NCBI GenBank assembly: GCA_038101125.1
Contig: JAYNVZ010000001.1
Coordinates: 1 to 64,000, forward strand
DNA: 64,000 bases
DNA from: GCA-2698665 sp038101125
GTDB taxonomy: Bacteria > Pseudomonadota > Gammaproteobacteria > GCA-002705445 > GCA-002716945
Direction of reading: 5' to 3'
Shown here in pieces: positions 54,531-63,447 of the stretch. Each line of letters begins with the position of its first letter. The first letter of the stretch is position 1. The translations under genes were made by a program, and so were the position numbers. Under the pieces are notes generated by a model. The model saw only the letters and a list, made by a program, of their open reading frames with translations. It was not told the origin of the DNA and did not search any database.

Positions 54531-55643
54531 TTAGACTCTCATAGGCATTATTATATATTTGTTTAGAGCGTCGTTGTCCTTAGATGAAATCAAACACCCA
54601 GAGTCAGAGTTATTAAGTTGTAGCACAATGTTGTCTGAAGATATAACATCTATAACTTCTATTAAATAGGTCAAGTTGAAGCCTATATCTAAATCATCTC
54701 CACTATAAGTACAAGAGATACTGTCCTCTCCTTCTTCTTGAGAAGGGTTGTTTGTTAATAGTTTGGTTTCTGATGGAGATAACGATAGCTTAACGCCTTT
54801 AAACTGCTCGTTGGAAAGAATAGACATTCTTTGAAGCGCTGACTTAAATTCATTCTTATCAACATCAAGTTTATGCGGGAGAGAGTCTGGGAAGACTTTA
54901 TTGTAATCTGGGTAGTTTCCTTCTATGAGCTTACTCTTGACTGAATAATCATTAACGCTAAAGTAAAAATGATTTGATATTATGTTAAAATTGACTAAAA
55001 GATCCTTATTGTTTTTAAATGCGCTTAAAATACGTTTTATTTCAATAATACATTTTCTAGGGATTATACAATCAACAGGATCTTCTAATGAGTTAGTCTG
55101 ATTGCAAGCAGACATTGACAATCGGTGCCCATCCGTTGCCACTACTGTAATTTTATCTGTATTAACTTCAAAGAACATGCCATTCAGAAAATGCCTAGCA
55201 TCTTGAACAGCCATTGAAAAAGCTGTTTGGTTAATAAGGTTGTCTAAACTATTAGCCGGCACTTTGAACTTATAATCTATATCTTCCTTATCATATGGAA
55301 AATCTGATCCTGGCAGTGATGCTAGTACGAAGCGGCTTCTACCAGATTTTATAGTTGCTTTGTCATCATTGAAATCTATCGTAATATCATTTTCACCCGG
55401 TAAAGATCTGAGTATATCTAACAGTTTTCTGCCCGGCAGCGTAGTGTTAAGCGGCCCGTCAGCAATAAAATCTATCTGTGTCGACACTTCAACTTCTAAG
55501 TCACTAGCAACCATAAGCAATTTTTGTCCATCAACACGGAAAAGAACATTCCCTAGTATAGGCATCGTTTGTTTTTTTTCAGCAACCCCAACTAGATTCT
55601 TTAGTGGTTCAATTAGCTTTTCCTTTTGTATTTTTATAATCAT
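54531..55643 (-). CDS. dnaN: DNA polymerase III sliding clamp (beta)
   Basis: 370 aa with three clamp domains. MIIKIQKEKLIEPLKNLVGV opens it; ATDGHRLSMSAC is the domain II signature and YIIMPMRV the C-terminus that lines the clamp's partner-binding pocket (the usual M-P-M/L-R ending). It lies 172 bp from dnaA and one base from recF. Confidence 0.97.
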   Translation of the reverse strand: MIIKIQKEKLIEPLKNLVGVAEKKQTMPILGNVLFRVDGQKLLMVASDLEVEVSTQIDFIADGPLNTTLPGRKLLDILRSLPGENDITIDFNDDKATIKSGRSRFVLASLPGSDFPYDKEDIDYKFKVPANSLDNLINQTAFSMAVQDARHFLNGMFFEVNTDKITVVATDGHRLSMSACNQTNSLEDPVDCIIPRKCIIEIKRILSAFKNNKDLLVNFNIISNHFYFSVNDYSVKSKLIEGNYPDYNKVFPDSLPHKLDVDKNEFKSALQRMSILSNEQFKGVKLSLSPSETKLLTNNPSQEEGEDSISCTYSGDDLDIGFNLTYLIEVIDVISSDNIVLQLNNSDSGCLISSKDNDALNKYIIMPMRV

Positions 55644-55815
55644 ATTTGAAATTATATATTATTTTTATTATTAAGTTTTTATTAATTTTCTTTTTCGCTT
55701 TGTTCTCAGTGCTTTTGGCTTGTTAGAATTGTTATTTTAGGATTCTTGCAAGCTTCTTTAAGAGTTGATTACTTGTTGATAACTTCTTGGCTGTTTTTTG
55801 TTAACAGTTTATTAA
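55644..55815. other. dnaA-dnaN spacer with DnaA-box-like site, candidate origin element
   Basis: The longest gene-free stretch near the origin genes (172 bp). TGTTGATAA at 55774-55782 matches TGTGGATAA (complement of the consensus TTATCCACA) at eight of nine positions. Looser relatives lie nearby (TTGTTAACAG, TTGTTAAGG, GTTGATTA). No perfect DnaA box is visible. It may also carry the dnaN promoter. Confidence 0.4.
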
Positions 55816-57120
55816 CTAGTTGTTAAGGATGTGAAGTATATTCTGATAATCCTTTGATATGTTTGATGAGTTAGTTTTTAACGCTGCAATTTTTTTACAT
55901 GCGTGTAATACAGTCGTGTGATCTCTCCCGCCAAAAGCATCGCCTATGCTTGGAAGGCTGTGGCTTGTTAGGTCTTTGGCCATTGCCATAGCAACATGTC
56001 TAGGTAGCGTTACCTTCCTGTCTCTCTTCGATGAAAGGATGTCACTAACTCTAATTTTATAATACTCTGCAACTGTTTTCTGAATTTGTTCGATCGTCAT
56101 TAGTCTTTCTTGTAAAGAAATAAGGTCTCTAAGCGTTTCCTTAACAAAATCCAATGTTATCGATTCTCTTTTAAAGTGTGCGGTCGCTAGTACTCTCCTT
56201 AGGCTTCCTTCTAATTCTCTAACATTCGAATAGACATTCTTAGCTAAGAAATATGCTACATCATCTGGTATTTTTTCTCCGCTAATTTCCGCTTTACTGT
56301 GGAGTATTGCCATTCTTGTCTCAAGATCTGGCGGATCAATAGTAACATTCATTCCCCAAACTAATCGTGATTTTATTCTTTCTTCTAACCCGGTTATTTC
56401 TTTTGGATATTTGTCGGATGTCAACACAACCTGTTTTTTATATTCAAATAATGTGTTAAATGTATGAAAGAATTCTTCTTGAGATTTTTCCTTGTTTGCA
56501 AAAAATTGGATATCATCTAGCAGCAGAGCATCAACAGACCGATAAAGCGTCTTAAAATCTTCAAGTTTGTTTTGCCTTATAGCAGTAACCATGTTTTGAA
56601 CAAACTTTTCTGAGTGGAGATATACAACTCTTTTCGTGCTATCATTTTTAATTATTTCGTTTCCTATTGAGTGTAACAAGTGCGTCTTCCCTAAACCAAC
56701 ACCCCCATATATATATAGCGGATTGTATTTTCCAAGATTACTCACGACTGAAACACACGCCGCTTTTGCTAGCTGATTTGATTTTCCTTCCACAAAACTA
56801 CCAAAGTTTAAATCTTCATTTAGTGTTGTCTTAATGGGCTTTTGCTCATTCTTGATAACAGCTGCTGTTCTTTTAATATCTGGCAGGGCAAGGCTGATCT
56901 CTCTCACCTTTTCATCGCTTTGGCTTATTACTGTCTCTTTTATTATATGTAGGTAGTCGGTTTCGACCATGTCCTTTATAAATTTATTCGGCGCGACAAT
57001 AGATAGCGTACTATTATCTAAGCTTACTTCCAAAGGATGCAGCCATGTCTTCATTTGCTTGTCAGAGAGACGGTCGCCTATATCCTTTAGGCATTTATCC
57101 CAAAGAGTCGTAATGTTCAT
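55816..57120 (-). CDS. dnaA: Chromosomal replication initiator protein DnaA
   Basis: 434 aa. Domain I at the N-terminus (TLWDKCLKDIGDRLSDKQM), a short linker, then the AAA+ core with YGGVGLGKTHLLHSIGNE, LLLDDIQFF and SRLVWGMNV. The domain IV signature is GDAFGGRDHTTVLHACKKI, which reads DnaA boxes. AGGA lies eight bases before the ATG. It initiates replication; the divergent neighbour is rpmH, the classical gammaproteobacterial arrangement. Confidence 0.98.
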   Translation of the reverse strand: MNITTLWDKCLKDIGDRLSDKQMKTWLHPLEVSLDNSTLSIVAPNKFIKDMVETDYLHIIKETVISQSDEKVREISLALPDIKRTAAVIKNEQKPIKTTLNEDLNFGSFVEGKSNQLAKAACVSVVSNLGKYNPLYIYGGVGLGKTHLLHSIGNEIIKNDSTKRVVYLHSEKFVQNMVTAIRQNKLEDFKTLYRSVDALLLDDIQFFANKEKSQEEFFHTFNTLFEYKKQVVLTSDKYPKEITGLEERIKSRLVWGMNVTIDPPDLETRMAILHSKAEISGEKIPDDVAYFLAKNVYSNVRELEGSLRRVLATAHFKRESITLDFVKETLRDLISLQERLMTIEQIQKTVAEYYKIRVSDILSSKRDRKVTLPRHVAMAMAKDLTSHSLPSIGDAFGGRDHTTVLHACKKIAALKTNSSNISKDYQNILHILNN

Positions 57121-57171
57121 AGTTTTAATCCTGAGTGTCTAGGATCTCATAAAAAAAAGTAAAATTATATA

Positions 57172-57203
57172 TTGACAAAGAAAAATATAATTAGCAGTAT
57201 ACT
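57172..57203 (+). promoter_or_regulatory. Possible rpmH promoter
   Basis: TTGACA (57172-57177) is followed by TATACT (57198-57203) with a 20-bp spacer, longer than usual; CAGTAT at 57195 would give 17. The -10 would lie only eight bases from the rpmH ATG. Confidence 0.35.
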
Positions 57204-57210
57204 AACCATT

Positions 57211-57345
57211 ATGAAAAGAACATTTCAACCAAGTAATCTAAAACGTAAACGTAAACACGGATTTAGATCTAGAATGAGTACTGTTGCTGGTAGAGCAGTT
57301 CTGAGCGCTAGGAGAGCGAAAGGCAGAGCAGTTCTTTGTCCATAA
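57211..57345 (+). CDS. rpmH: 50S ribosomal protein L34
   Basis: 44 aa: MKRTFQPSNLKRKRKHGFRS then MSTVAGRAVLSARRAKGR, a near-standard L34 with Arg/Lys throughout. It ends VLCP rather than the usual short basic tail such as L-S-A. No Shine-Dalgarno precedes the ATG. It leads rpmH-rnpA-yidD-yidC, opposite dnaA. Confidence 0.97.
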   Translation: MKRTFQPSNLKRKRKHGFRSRMSTVAGRAVLSARRAKGRAVLCP

Positions 57346-57366
57346 TATTTTCCTGTTTGCGCTGCT

Positions 57367-57699
57367 GTGTACTTTAAAATTAACTCATCTACAAAAGAAA
57401 CTTTTAGCAGCAAACCTTTATATAGATCTACAATCTATAGGCTTTATTCTGTTCCTAATAATTTTGCCTCTGCCAGGCTTGGAATTCAGATTACCAAAAA
57501 AGCAGTTCATCTTGCAGTCATTAGAAACCAAATCAGGCGCAGGATTAAAGCAAATTTTAGTGTGATCTGTGAATTATTACCCAAGCAAGATTATCTTGTT
57601 GTTATTTCTTCAAAAATAACTTCTGATAAACATCAAATAAGTGATATTCTTATGCAAGAATGGAAAAAATCAACAGAATCATTATTGAAATCCCTGTGA
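57367..57699 (+). CDS. rnpA: Ribonuclease P protein component
   Basis: 110 aa with GTG start, 21 bp after rpmH and in the same frame. ARLGIQITKKAVHLAVIRNQ, then IRRRIKANF, the family's R-N-x-x-R-R motif, and QDYLVVISSK identify it. It assists the RNA subunit in tRNA 5' processing. The first dozen residues typical of E. coli RnpA are missing with this start. It overlaps yidD by 40 bp. Confidence 0.92.
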   Translation: MYFKINSSTKETFSSKPLYRSTIYRLYSVPNNFASARLGIQITKKAVHLAVIRNQIRRRIKANFSVICELLPKQDYLVVISSKITSDKHQISDILMQEWKKSTESLLKSL

Positions 57700-57908
57700 C
57701 GATAATAAGACTTTATCAGTTTTTAGTGTCGCCACTGCTTGGACAGAACTGTAGATTTACACCATCTTGTTCTCAATATACAATTGAGTCCCTAAGACAG
57801 CATGGCATTATGTATGGCTTATATCTATCTATTAGAAGAATCACAAGTTGTCGCCCAGGTGGCAGACATGGCTTTGACCCTGTACCTAGGAATGGTTCTA
57901 AAAAATGA
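57660..57908 (+). CDS. yidD: Membrane protein insertion efficiency factor YidD
   Basis: 82 aa. LYQFLVSPLLGQNCRFTPSC, then SQYTIESLRQHG and CRPGGRHGFDPVP, the conserved three-cysteine pattern. It aids YidC. It overlaps rnpA by 40 bp and yidC by four (ATGA). Confidence 0.95.
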   Translation: MEKINRIIIEIPVTIIRLYQFLVSPLLGQNCRFTPSCSQYTIESLRQHGIMYGLYLSIRRITSCRPGGRHGFDPVPRNGSKK

Positions 57909-59530
57909 ATAATAGGTTATTTTTGTACAGCGGTCTGTTTCTTGTATCAATTTTATTATACGATGCCTGGCATAATAAGAATCAGCCAGCACAAGTAGCT
58001 CAAAATAATATTCCTGAGACAAACAGAGATTATCAGGAAGAAAAAAGACCTCTATTATCTCAGCCGGAAACTGACACATCAGGAGGCCATCTAGTTCCAA
58101 GCACAACTTCAGGGAATCTCTCTGACAGCATTACGGTGGTTACTGATACGTTAGAAATTATGATTAGTTTGCTAGATGGATCAATTGTTTCTGCTAAGCT
58201 TTTAAAATACCCAGAAGTATTCGGATCGCAAGAGAGAAAAGTTCAGTTGCTAAACAATGGCTCTGAACATTATATTGCAAAAGCAGGGCTGCAAAGCAAA
58301 AACTCAGACCTACCAAAAAACTACAGTTCGTCTTCAGCAAACTATAATATAGGTGAAAGCGACACACTAGATGTTGTGTTGACCGGAAAATCAGAATCGT
58401 CAGTTGAAATTATAAGGACATATACGTTTAGAAAGACAGGTCACTTAATAAATGTATCACAGAAGATAAAAAACTTATCGAATCAAGATGCAGCATGGCG
58501 ACAATATTATTCTTTAGAAAGAGGAGATGAGCTTAACTCTAATGGTATGTTATACACATACACTGGAGCAGCTTTCTACGATGAGGAAGACAAGTTTAAT
58601 AAAATATCTTTTTCTGACATAGCAGATCAAAACTTTCTTAAGGTCACTCAGAACAGCTGGATAAGTATGATAGAACATTATTTCTTTACTGCATGGCTAC
58701 CAGCAAATAACACAAACGAAACACAGACCATATATACTAGGTTGATTAATAACGGACAGACAAATAACTATTTAATTGGTTCTGTAGGAAACTATAAGAC
58801 TATTCAGCCTGGCTCCGAGGCAACATTTAGGAGCCGCTTGTTTGTTGGGCCTAAAAACCAATCCGAAATAAGTGACCTTGCTCCAGGCTTAGATCTAACA
58901 GTAGATTATGGAATGCTGACATTCTTGGCTGCGCCATTATTTTGGGTTCTAGATAAAATTTTCTATGTATTAGGCAACTGGGGTTGGTCAATAATTGCGT
59001 TAACTTTTTTAATCAAACTTATTTTTTTTAGACTATCTGAAACCAGCTATAAATCTATGGCTAAAATGAAAAAACTTACACCAAGAATGACTGCGCTGAA
59101 AGAGAGATACGGAGAAGATAGAAAAAAATTTAGCGAAGCATTGATGAAAATTTATAAAGAAGAGAAGGTAAATCCGCTTGGTGGCTGTCTACCGATATTA
59201 ATTCAGATACCTGTTTTTATTGCACTCTACTGGGTTATTATAGAAAGCGTAGAAATGAGGCATGCGCCATTTGCTGGCTGGATACTAGACCTGTCTAGTG
59301 CTGACCCGTTATTCATCTTGCCTATATTAATGGGATTATCTATGTATATTCAACAAAAACTAAACCCGCCACCAACAGATGCAATGCAACAAAAAATCTT
59401 TATGGCGCTGCCTTTTGTGTTCACTTTTTTATTTGCCACATTTCCATCAGGCCTTGTTCTTTATTGGTTAACGAACAATGTTCTGTCTATTGCTCAGCAA
59501 TACGTTATCAACAAAAGAACATTAGCATAA
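57905..59530 (+). CDS. yidC: Membrane protein insertase YidC
   Basis: 541 aa. An N-terminal membrane anchor (LFLYSGLFLVSILLYDAWH), a large periplasmic domain, then the insertase core: LGNWGWSIIALTFLIKLIFF, YKEEKVNPLGGCLPILIQIP and LPFVFTFLFATFPSGLVLYW. The conserved positive residue of the groove is expected in the first core helix. Inserts inner-membrane proteins. mnmE follows directly. Confidence 0.97.
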   Translation: MNNRLFLYSGLFLVSILLYDAWHNKNQPAQVAQNNIPETNRDYQEEKRPLLSQPETDTSGGHLVPSTTSGNLSDSITVVTDTLEIMISLLDGSIVSAKLLKYPEVFGSQERKVQLLNNGSEHYIAKAGLQSKNSDLPKNYSSSSANYNIGESDTLDVVLTGKSESSVEIIRTYTFRKTGHLINVSQKIKNLSNQDAAWRQYYSLERGDELNSNGMLYTYTGAAFYDEEDKFNKISFSDIADQNFLKVTQNSWISMIEHYFFTAWLPANNTNETQTIYTRLINNGQTNNYLIGSVGNYKTIQPGSEATFRSRLFVGPKNQSEISDLAPGLDLTVDYGMLTFLAAPLFWVLDKIFYVLGNWGWSIIALTFLIKLIFFRLSETSYKSMAKMKKLTPRMTALKERYGEDRKKFSEALMKIYKEEKVNPLGGCLPILIQIPVFIALYWVIIESVEMRHAPFAGWILDLSSADPLFILPILMGLSMYIQQKLNPPPTDAMQQKIFMALPFVFTFLFATFPSGLVLYWLTNNVLSIAQQYVINKRTLA

Positions 59531-60868
59531 ATGAATTCTGAAAATACGATAGCAGCAATTTCAACTGCCTATGGCAGATCGGGAATAGGTGTTATTAGAA
59601 TTTCAGGCCGCAATGTTTTGAAAATTAGAGATGTTTTTATTAAAAAAAATCTTTTGCCTAGAGTTGCCACTAATAGTCTGATCTATGATGAACGCGGCAA
59701 TCCTATTGATGATATAATAGCTATCTACTATAAGGCCCCAAGTTCTTTTACAGGAGAAGATATGCTTGAGATACAGTGTCATGGCAACCCTGTTATTTTA
59801 GAGAATATATTATCTATAATTTGTAGAGACTTGGCGTCACATGCTAAACCTGGTGAATTTACAGAAAGAGCATTTATTAATAACAAAATAGATCTCACCC
59901 AAGTTGAGGCGGTTGCTGATATAATCAATGCAACAAACACCACATCTGCTAGTGCAGCACTGAGGTCTTTACAAGGTAATTTTTCAAACAGAATTAATTC
60001 TATCTTGGAGGATGTGCTTGATGCTAGATCCTCAATTGAGGCAGCCATAAATTTTCCTGAAGATGAGTCACCAGATGTCACAACTAAATACATATCTGAG
60101 AAGATCAATAATTTATTAGAAAATATTACCACCCTAACTTCATCCGTAGATCATGGTATAGCCATGAATCAAAAACCAGTACTAGCAATTGTTGGCAAAC
60201 CTAATGTTGGGAAATCGTCCCTAGCAAACCTGTTGCTTGGTGAAGACCGTTCTATAGTTTCTGATGAACCAGGAACAACAAGAGATGCGATTCAGCACGA
60301 TTTAGTAATTAATCAGTTTCATGTCACTATCATTGATACTGCTGGGGTTAGAAAAACCCATAATAAAATTGAGACAGCCGGTATCTCGATGACAAAAAAA
60401 TCTGCAGAACTCTCTAGCCTTACACTTTATGTAGTAGATGACATGGTTGGGTTTGATGAGGAAGACGAATCAATATTAAAGAACAACAATATTGATAATT
60501 TCTGGGTTATCTCCAACAAGATTGATTTATCTTCTAACACTGATCCATCTATTAGCAATAATCGTTTTAAAACTATTCGTTTATCAATACTCAAAAACAC
60601 CGGCATTGATCTCCTAAAACGTGAATTATCTAATCATCTTATTCCATCAGATCAATCTGCTGGGACTGCAAGATCAAGACATCTAGACCATCTCAATAAA
60701 GCATCCGAACACCTTTACTTGTGCAAAAAATACAACGATAATCATCACTTAGACTTAGTCGCCGAAGAGTTAAAAGGAGTACATTTTAATATGGTTCAAA
60801 TCTTAGGCGGAGATATAAACGAGGATCTTTTGGATAAGATCTTTTCGGAGTTTTGTATAGGTAAATGA
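59531..60868 (+). CDS. mnmE: tRNA modification GTPase MnmE
   Basis: 445 aa. IAAISTAYGRSGIGVIRISG and GEFTERAFINNKIDLTQVEA form the folate-binding N-terminal region. The G domain has VGKPNVGKSSL, DEPGTTRDAI and IDTAGVR. The C-terminus CIGK carries the catalytic Cys. Together with MnmG it modifies U34 of tRNAs. The ATGA overlap with mnmG suggests coupled translation. Confidence 0.97.
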   Translation: MNSENTIAAISTAYGRSGIGVIRISGRNVLKIRDVFIKKNLLPRVATNSLIYDERGNPIDDIIAIYYKAPSSFTGEDMLEIQCHGNPVILENILSIICRDLASHAKPGEFTERAFINNKIDLTQVEAVADIINATNTTSASAALRSLQGNFSNRINSILEDVLDARSSIEAAINFPEDESPDVTTKYISEKINNLLENITTLTSSVDHGIAMNQKPVLAIVGKPNVGKSSLANLLLGEDRSIVSDEPGTTRDAIQHDLVINQFHVTIIDTAGVRKTHNKIETAGISMTKKSAELSSLTLYVVDDMVGFDEEDESILKNNNIDNFWVISNKIDLSSNTDPSISNNRFKTIRLSILKNTGIDLLKRELSNHLIPSDQSAGTARSRHLDHLNKASEHLYLCKKYNDNHHLDLVAEELKGVHFNMVQILGGDINEDLLDKIFSEFCIGK

Positions 60869-62751
60869 TAATGGATAAGTATGATGTAATTATTATTGGT
60901 GGTGGCCATGCTGGATGTGAAGCAGCTCATGCATCTGCTAGTCTTGGCTGCAGTGTTGCCCTAATAACTCTTACAAAAAATAGTATTGGACAAATGAGCT
61001 GTAATCCAGCGATAGGGGGGATTGGAAAATCACACTTAGCAAGAGAGATAGATGCGATGGATGGTCTTATGTGTACAATTGCAGATATGTCTGCGTTACA
61101 AAGAAGAAAATTAAACGCGAGAAAAGGACCAGCTGTACAAGCAACTAGAATACAAACATGTCGCGATACTTATAAGTCAAGGATGCAGGATTCAATCTTC
61201 AAAAACTCAAGCATACATGTTGTCGAGGCAATGGTTTCTAGTCTGATCATAAAGGAAAATACAGTAATTGGTGTTAAAACCGGTCTAGATAACCAAGAGC
61301 TCTACTCAGATTCAGTTGTGTTAACTACCGGCACTTTTTTAGGTGGGCGTATACATATTGGAGATAAATCTTCCTCTGCTGGAAGATCGGGTGATGAGGC
61401 ATCAAATCAGCTTGAAGAATTTTTCATAAAAGAAGGGTTTAAAATAGGCCGTTTAAAGACAGGCACTCCCCCACGAATTCTTAAAAGGTCTATAAATTAC
61501 AAAGACTTGCAATCACAGCCTAGCGACACAGATTTGCCGTACCTATCATACCTACATGATCAATATGGCGTCATTTGTGAAAATATCAGAGAAATCCCAT
61601 GCCACATAACTCACACAAATGCAGAAACACATAATATTATTAGAGATAACCAATCACTCTCCCCGCTTTTTAATGGATCGATAGAGTCTGTTGGACCAAG
61701 ATACTGTCCATCTATTGAGGATAAAGTTCACAGATTCGCTGACAAAGACTCGCATCAAATATTTTTAGAACCAGAAACATTGTCTGACGAAGAAATTTAT
61801 CCAAATGGACTATCAACATGTTTGCCAGAAGAAATTCAATTGAAGTTCTTAAGAACGATACGAGGTCTTGAAAACTGTATAATAACTCAACCAGGTTATG
61901 CCATAGAGTATAGTTATTTTGACCCAAGAGGTCTTACGAAAAATCTTGAAACAAAGAAAATCAAAAACTTATTTTTTGCTGGGCAAATTAATGGAACGAC
62001 TGGTTATGAAGAAGCAGCTGCACAGGGATTAATCGCTGGCTTGAATGCTGGCAGATCTTCCATGAATAAGGCAATGTGGCACCCGAGCAGGGAAGAAGCT
62101 TACATAGGTGTTCTAATTGATGATCTTGTCACTTTAGGAGTTAACGAACCATATAGAATGTTTACGAGCAGAGCTGAACATAGATTAAGACTGAGAGAGG
62201 ATAATGCAGATCAAAGATTGACAAAGATTGGTTATAATCTAGGCCTAGTTTCAAAAGAAAGACTTAAAATGCTTGAGGTAAAAAATGAAAAAATTAAGGC
62301 TGAAAGCGAAAGACTAGAAGCTATAAAAATACACCCGTCTTCACAAATTTCAGATCAGATAGAAAAGAAATTTAACCTAAAAATTAAAAACCTTCAAACT
62401 CTAAAAAGTTTATTAAAAATGTCAGATATAAAATATTCTGATATAGAAAGTTTGGATAATTTTGGAATGACTGTCAATTCAGATATAGGCCATTTAGTTG
62501 CAATACAAGAAAGATATTCAGGTTATTTAAAAAGACAAGATGCTGAAATTTCTAATATATCTAAAACTATGAGTATAAAAATCCCAGAGAATATGATTTT
62601 TGATAACATTAAAGGATTGTCTAATGAGGCTAAAGAAAAACTAACTGAAGTTATGCCGTCAACCCTAGGCCAAGCATCCAGAATTTCAGGAATTACTCCT
62701 GCGATAATATCTCTTCTTAGAATCTATATAAAGAAATACAATAAAGTGTAA
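60865..62751 (+). CDS. mnmG: tRNA uridine 5-carboxymethylaminomethyl modification enzyme MnmG
   Basis: 628 aa. VIIIGGGHAGCEAAHASA is the FAD site, MSCNPAIGGIGKSHL, TGTFLGGRIHIG and GQINGTTGYEEAAAQG are conserved, and the C-terminal helical domain (GLSNEAKEKL) binds MnmE. A second ATG at 60871 is equally possible. It is flanked by mnmE and rsmG, as near the origin of many bacteria. Confidence 0.97.
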   Translation: MIMDKYDVIIIGGGHAGCEAAHASASLGCSVALITLTKNSIGQMSCNPAIGGIGKSHLAREIDAMDGLMCTIADMSALQRRKLNARKGPAVQATRIQTCRDTYKSRMQDSIFKNSSIHVVEAMVSSLIIKENTVIGVKTGLDNQELYSDSVVLTTGTFLGGRIHIGDKSSSAGRSGDEASNQLEEFFIKEGFKIGRLKTGTPPRILKRSINYKDLQSQPSDTDLPYLSYLHDQYGVICENIREIPCHITHTNAETHNIIRDNQSLSPLFNGSIESVGPRYCPSIEDKVHRFADKDSHQIFLEPETLSDEEIYPNGLSTCLPEEIQLKFLRTIRGLENCIITQPGYAIEYSYFDPRGLTKNLETKKIKNLFFAGQINGTTGYEEAAAQGLIAGLNAGRSSMNKAMWHPSREEAYIGVLIDDLVTLGVNEPYRMFTSRAEHRLRLREDNADQRLTKIGYNLGLVSKERLKMLEVKNEKIKAESERLEAIKIHPSSQISDQIEKKFNLKIKNLQTLKSLLKMSDIKYSDIESLDNFGMTVNSDIGHLVAIQERYSGYLKRQDAEISNISKTMSIKIPENMIFDNIKGLSNEAKEKLTEVMPSTLGQASRISGITPAIISLLRIYIKKYNKV

Positions 62752-62775
62752 TAGCTTCAAAAATTAATAACAAAA

Positions 62776-63447
62776 ATGTCTGATAATCACAATGATCTTA
62801 ATGAAGTTATAAAAACACTAGCATTAGACTGCTCTGACACTAATAGAAAATTATTACAGAGTTATATAGAGTTGTTATTTAGATGGCATGAAAAAAATAA
62901 TATATTATCTACACGGGACCAACAATATTTTATTAAAAGAGACCTATTTGATTCACTATCTATGCTAAAAGATTTACCTAGTGGCCACTTACTCGATATT
63001 GGCACTGGTGCAGGAATACCGGGCATTCTCATATCATTTTTCAGATCTGACTCACATGTTACTTTGTTAGATAGGCGAGACAATGCCATTAGGTTTTTAG
63101 AGCATGCAAAACTTAAATTAGGAATAAATAATGTTAGTATAATAAAGAGTGATGCAAAGAAAATGAATATCGAAAGTAGCCTAAATGCCATACTTATAAA
63201 AAACTTTAGTAATAAAATAATATCTAAGCTTAACTTTGAAGATAAACTATTACACATCATAAGGATGATAAGAAGCCGCATAAAAGATAACGTGCCAATT
63301 TATATGCTAACAGGTTCGATTGCGCTATGCATGAATGACATATCTAAAGAATTCAAAGATGTTTCGCAATCTAACTTCTCTGTAAAGAAATTAGACACGC
63401 CATACTTTAATACTAATCGTTACTTATTGGTAATAGACCATGTCTGA
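62776..63447 (+). CDS. rsmG: 16S rRNA (guanine527-N7)-methyltransferase RsmG
   Basis: 223 aa. FRWHEKNNILSTRD precedes the SAM-binding HLLDIGTGAGIPGILISF, then VTLLDRRDNAIRFLEHA. It methylates 16S G527. Its 3' end overlaps parA by eight bases. Confidence 0.94.
   Translation: MSDNHNDLNEVIKTLALDCSDTNRKLLQSYIELLFRWHEKNNILSTRDQQYFIKRDLFDSLSMLKDLPSGHLLDIGTGAGIPGILISFFRSDSHVTLLDRRDNAIRFLEHAKLKLGINNVSIIKSDAKKMNIESSLNAILIKNFSNKIISKLNFEDKLLHIIRMIRSRIKDNVPIYMLTGSIALCMNDISKEFKDVSQSNFSVKKLDTPYFNTNRYLLVIDHV

Noticed and set aside
57225..57413. 62-aa minus-strand ORF opposite rpmH
   Set aside because: It is a shadow of the basic L34 codons and has no support of its own.
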